Shown in pieces: positions 62,293 through 64,000 of a stretch of DNA of 64,000 bases (position 1 is the first letter of the stretch; every line of letters begins with the position of its first letter). The notes below the pieces were generated by a model. The model saw only the letters and a list, made by a program, of their open reading frames with translations. It did no database searches and was not told the DNA's origin. The translations under genes were made by a program, and so were the position numbers. Source of the stretch: JAFIHK01 sp041441455 (lineage in GTDB: Bacteria > Bacteroidota > Bacteroidia > Bacteroidales > UBA932); contig JASDTB010000056.1 of the NCBI GenBank assembly GCA_041441455.1, positions 1 to 64,000 of the forward strand, given 5' to 3'.

Positions 62293-64000
62293 ATGGTTAA
62301 AAAAGCTCTTATATTCATAGTTGCAATCGGAGTATACCTCTCTGCCAGTGCTCAGAAGGCAGAGAGGAGCTCCTTCGCCGTTGTAGTCGATAATGAAACA
62401 TACGCGGCATGCAAGAATGAGATAGATTCATACAAAGCCCTCCTCCAAAAAGAGGGCTTGTTTGCATCTATACTCAGTTCTAATTGGAACACACCTCAAC
62501 AGGTAAAGGATGCCCTATACAAGTTGTATAAAACAGACAACCTCCAGGGAGCAATTTTCATAGGAAATATCCCTATTGTAATGGTCAGAGATGCCCAACA
62601 TCTCACTACAGCATTTAAAATGGATCAAGAGAGGAATCCAATGTTCCAATCTTCTGTTCCGTCTGATCGTTTTTATGATGATTTCGACCTCCTTTTTAAT
62701 TATATCAAAAAGGATTCAATCAATTCTCTTTTCTTCTACTACTCTTTAGATGCAAATTCACCTCAGAAAATTGAGAGCGATATTTACACAGGTAGACTTA
62801 AGCCAACAAAGAGAGGTGAAGCTGGGTACGATCAGATTCGTAAGTACTTCAAAAAATTGATTCAGGAGAGAAGCACTTCAAATAAATTAGATGTGTTATG
62901 CTCATACACTGGAGAAGGCTCTTTTTCTAACAGTCTGACTGCATGGAAAGAGGAGCCTGTAATCCTTAGAGAGCAGTTCCCACAAGCATTCAAAACTGCC
63001 AATTCTGCAAAGTTTTATATGTTCTACATGTACCCTGTTATGAAAGATGTCATAGCGAAAGAACTTCAACGTCAAGAGCTAGATCTGATGTTATTTCACG
63101 AACATGGTATGCCAAATAGACAATATCTTACAGGAGAGCCTGCTGAGAGTGAAAATTTAGTAGAATCTGCAAAACTTGCCTTTAGAGAGAGACTACGTCG
63201 CGAATCTGGGAATCCTGCTAAAGTGAAGATGTTGAAAGAGAAGTATATGTCGACATTTAAAATTGACTCTACTTGGTTCAATGGCGCATTCGATAGAGAG
63301 ATAATCATTAAAGACTCATTAGAGGAGCTTAGAAGAGGTATTGTTCTCGAAGATGTTCCTGTAATTAAGCCAAATGCCAGAATAGTCCTATTTGATGCAT
63401 GTTATAATGGTGACTTTAGAGAAGATCGTTATATTGCTGGAGAGTACATTTTTTCAGATGGGAAGACTCTAGTGACATTAGGTAATTCAGTGAATGTTCT
63501 GCAAGACAAATCATCTGGAGATATGTTAGGCTTGCTTGGTTTAGGATTTAGAGTAGGAGAGTGGGCAAGAATGACAAATATTCTTGAGTCTCACATAATT
63601 GGTGATCCTACCTTTAGATTTACTGATAACAAAAGAGCTCAAATAGACTTTAACTCAACAAAAGCTGATTACTGGCTCAAAGTTCTTAGTGCAGAAAAAC
63701 ATCCCGATCTACAATCACTTGCCCTCCATAAGTTATTCAGTCTAAACTACAAAGAGATGTCGTCTTTACTCACAAAGACATATTTTAGCTCTAGATCATA
63801 TATGGTTAGACTGCAATGTATCCATCTCCTCCCTTTTTACAACGACAATAATTTTAAAGAGGTTTTAAAGAGCTCGATCTATGATCCATATGAGTTCATC
63901 CGTCGAAAAAGCGTCTACGCAATGGGAAGAGTTGGTTACGACGAATTTATTCCAAGTGTAGTATCAGTTTACATCAATGACTATCTCGACGAACGTGTAG
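62293..64000 (+). CDS. C25-family (gingipain-like) cysteine peptidase, second copy, cut by the window end
   Basis: The frame opens at the ATG at 62293 and runs past base 64000 without a stop (569 codons seen). Signal peptide about 1-20 (LSASAQ). It parallels the copy at 54423: VRDAQHLTTAFKMDQ and SSVPSDRFYDDFDL are shared exactly or nearly so. The catalytic residues are probably His271 in LFHEHGMP and Cys370 in LFDACYNGDF; the usual S-E after HG is replaced by M-P. Helical HEAT-like repeats begin at about 455. The two copies bracket the receptor trio. Confidence 0.88.
   Translation, partial: MVKKALIFIVAIGVYLSASAQKAERSSFAVVVDNETYAACKNEIDSYKALLQKEGLFASILSSNWNTPQQVKDALYKLYKTDNLQGAIFIGNIPIVMVRDAQHLTTAFKMDQERNPMFQSSVPSDRFYDDFDLLFNYIKKDSINSLFFYYSLDANSPQKIESDIYTGRLKPTKRGEAGYDQIRKYFKKLIQERSTSNKLDVLCSYTGEGSFSNSLTAWKEEPVILREQFPQAFKTANSAKFYMFYMYPVMKDVIAKELQRQELDLMLFHEHGMPNRQYLTGEPAESENLVESAKLAFRERLRRESGNPAKVKMLKEKYMSTFKIDSTWFNGAFDREIIIKDSLEELRRGIVLEDVPVIKPNARIVLFDACYNGDFREDRYIAGEYIFSDGKTLVTLGNSVNVLQDKSSGDMLGLLGLGFRVGEWARMTNILESHIIGDPTFRFTDNKRAQIDFNSTKADYWLKVLSAEKHPDLQSLALHKLFSLNYKEMSSLLTKTYFSSRSYMVRLQCIHLLPFYNDNNFKEVLKSSIYDPYEFIRRKSVYAMGRVGYDEFIPSVVSVYINDYLDERV

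Noticed and set aside
1..64000. CRISPR arrays, insertion sequences, prophage, tRNA or rRNA genes
   Set aside because: I looked through the intergenic gaps for regular repeats, transposase motifs and cloverleaf-like sequences and saw none; gaps are nearly all under 200 bp.

Overview
The window reads as chromosomal DNA of an AT-rich member of the Bacteroidota, most likely Bacteroidales. The support is: several TonB-dependent receptors with an N-terminal carboxypeptidase-regulatory domain, Bacteroidota-restricted families (DUF4876, DUF6850, DUF6146, DUF6599), S46 dipeptidyl-peptidases, gingipain-type C25 peptidases, almost no Shine-Dalgarno sequences, and promoter-like TAnnTTTG (-7) boxes. No tRNA, rRNA, CRISPR array, insertion sequence or phage gene was recognised.

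Layout. 0-5 kb: a GH109-type sugar enzyme, an AsmA-like/GT51 peptidoglycan glycosyltransferase, a DoxX-like membrane protein and an NAD(P)-binding protein. 4.9-9.8 kb: a compact arsenic island on the minus strand with two ArsR-headed operons, arsR-arsC-acr3 (inorganic arsenic) and arsR-arsE-arsF-arsG-arsP-like permease (organoarsenicals). Each ArsR gene has an inverted repeat at its start. 9.9-20.4 kb: PAP2 phosphatase, DCC protein, PdxH, a small histidine kinase, GH20 and GH16 enzymes, an orphan outer-membrane receptor, and a MarR regulator with a P-type ATPase. A decayed cupin gene lies at 20.43-20.62 kb.

20.7-42.4 kb is a large protein-degradation locus. A minus-strand unit (small secreted protein, NapH-like Fe-S membrane protein, M16 protease) diverges from a plus-strand unit: M16 protease, TonB receptor, DUF4876 lipoprotein, DUF6850 barrel, terminator, two tandem S46 dipeptidyl-peptidases, then an exported TldD/TldE-like pair. 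The 180-bp divergent spacer carries nested inverted repeats.

42.4-54.2 kb: MFS transporter, DUF6146 lipoprotein, FMN-binding protein, a porin lacking its signal peptide, an M3 peptidase with a coiled-coil lipoprotein, a zinc-ribbon protein, a histidine phosphatase, SSB, CysS, DUF362/DUF6599 and a Cys/His-rich small protein. 54.4-64.0 kb: a second copy of the receptor/DUF4876/DUF6850 trio, bracketed by two gingipain-like C25 peptidases with HEAT-like C-terminal halves. The last one runs off the window.

The most interesting signal is that the receptor + DUF4876 + DUF6850 trio occurs twice in 36 kb, each time welded to exported peptidases of different families. I infer a Sus-like outer-membrane system for acquiring or processing peptides or proteins. 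This is inferred from gene order and motifs only.
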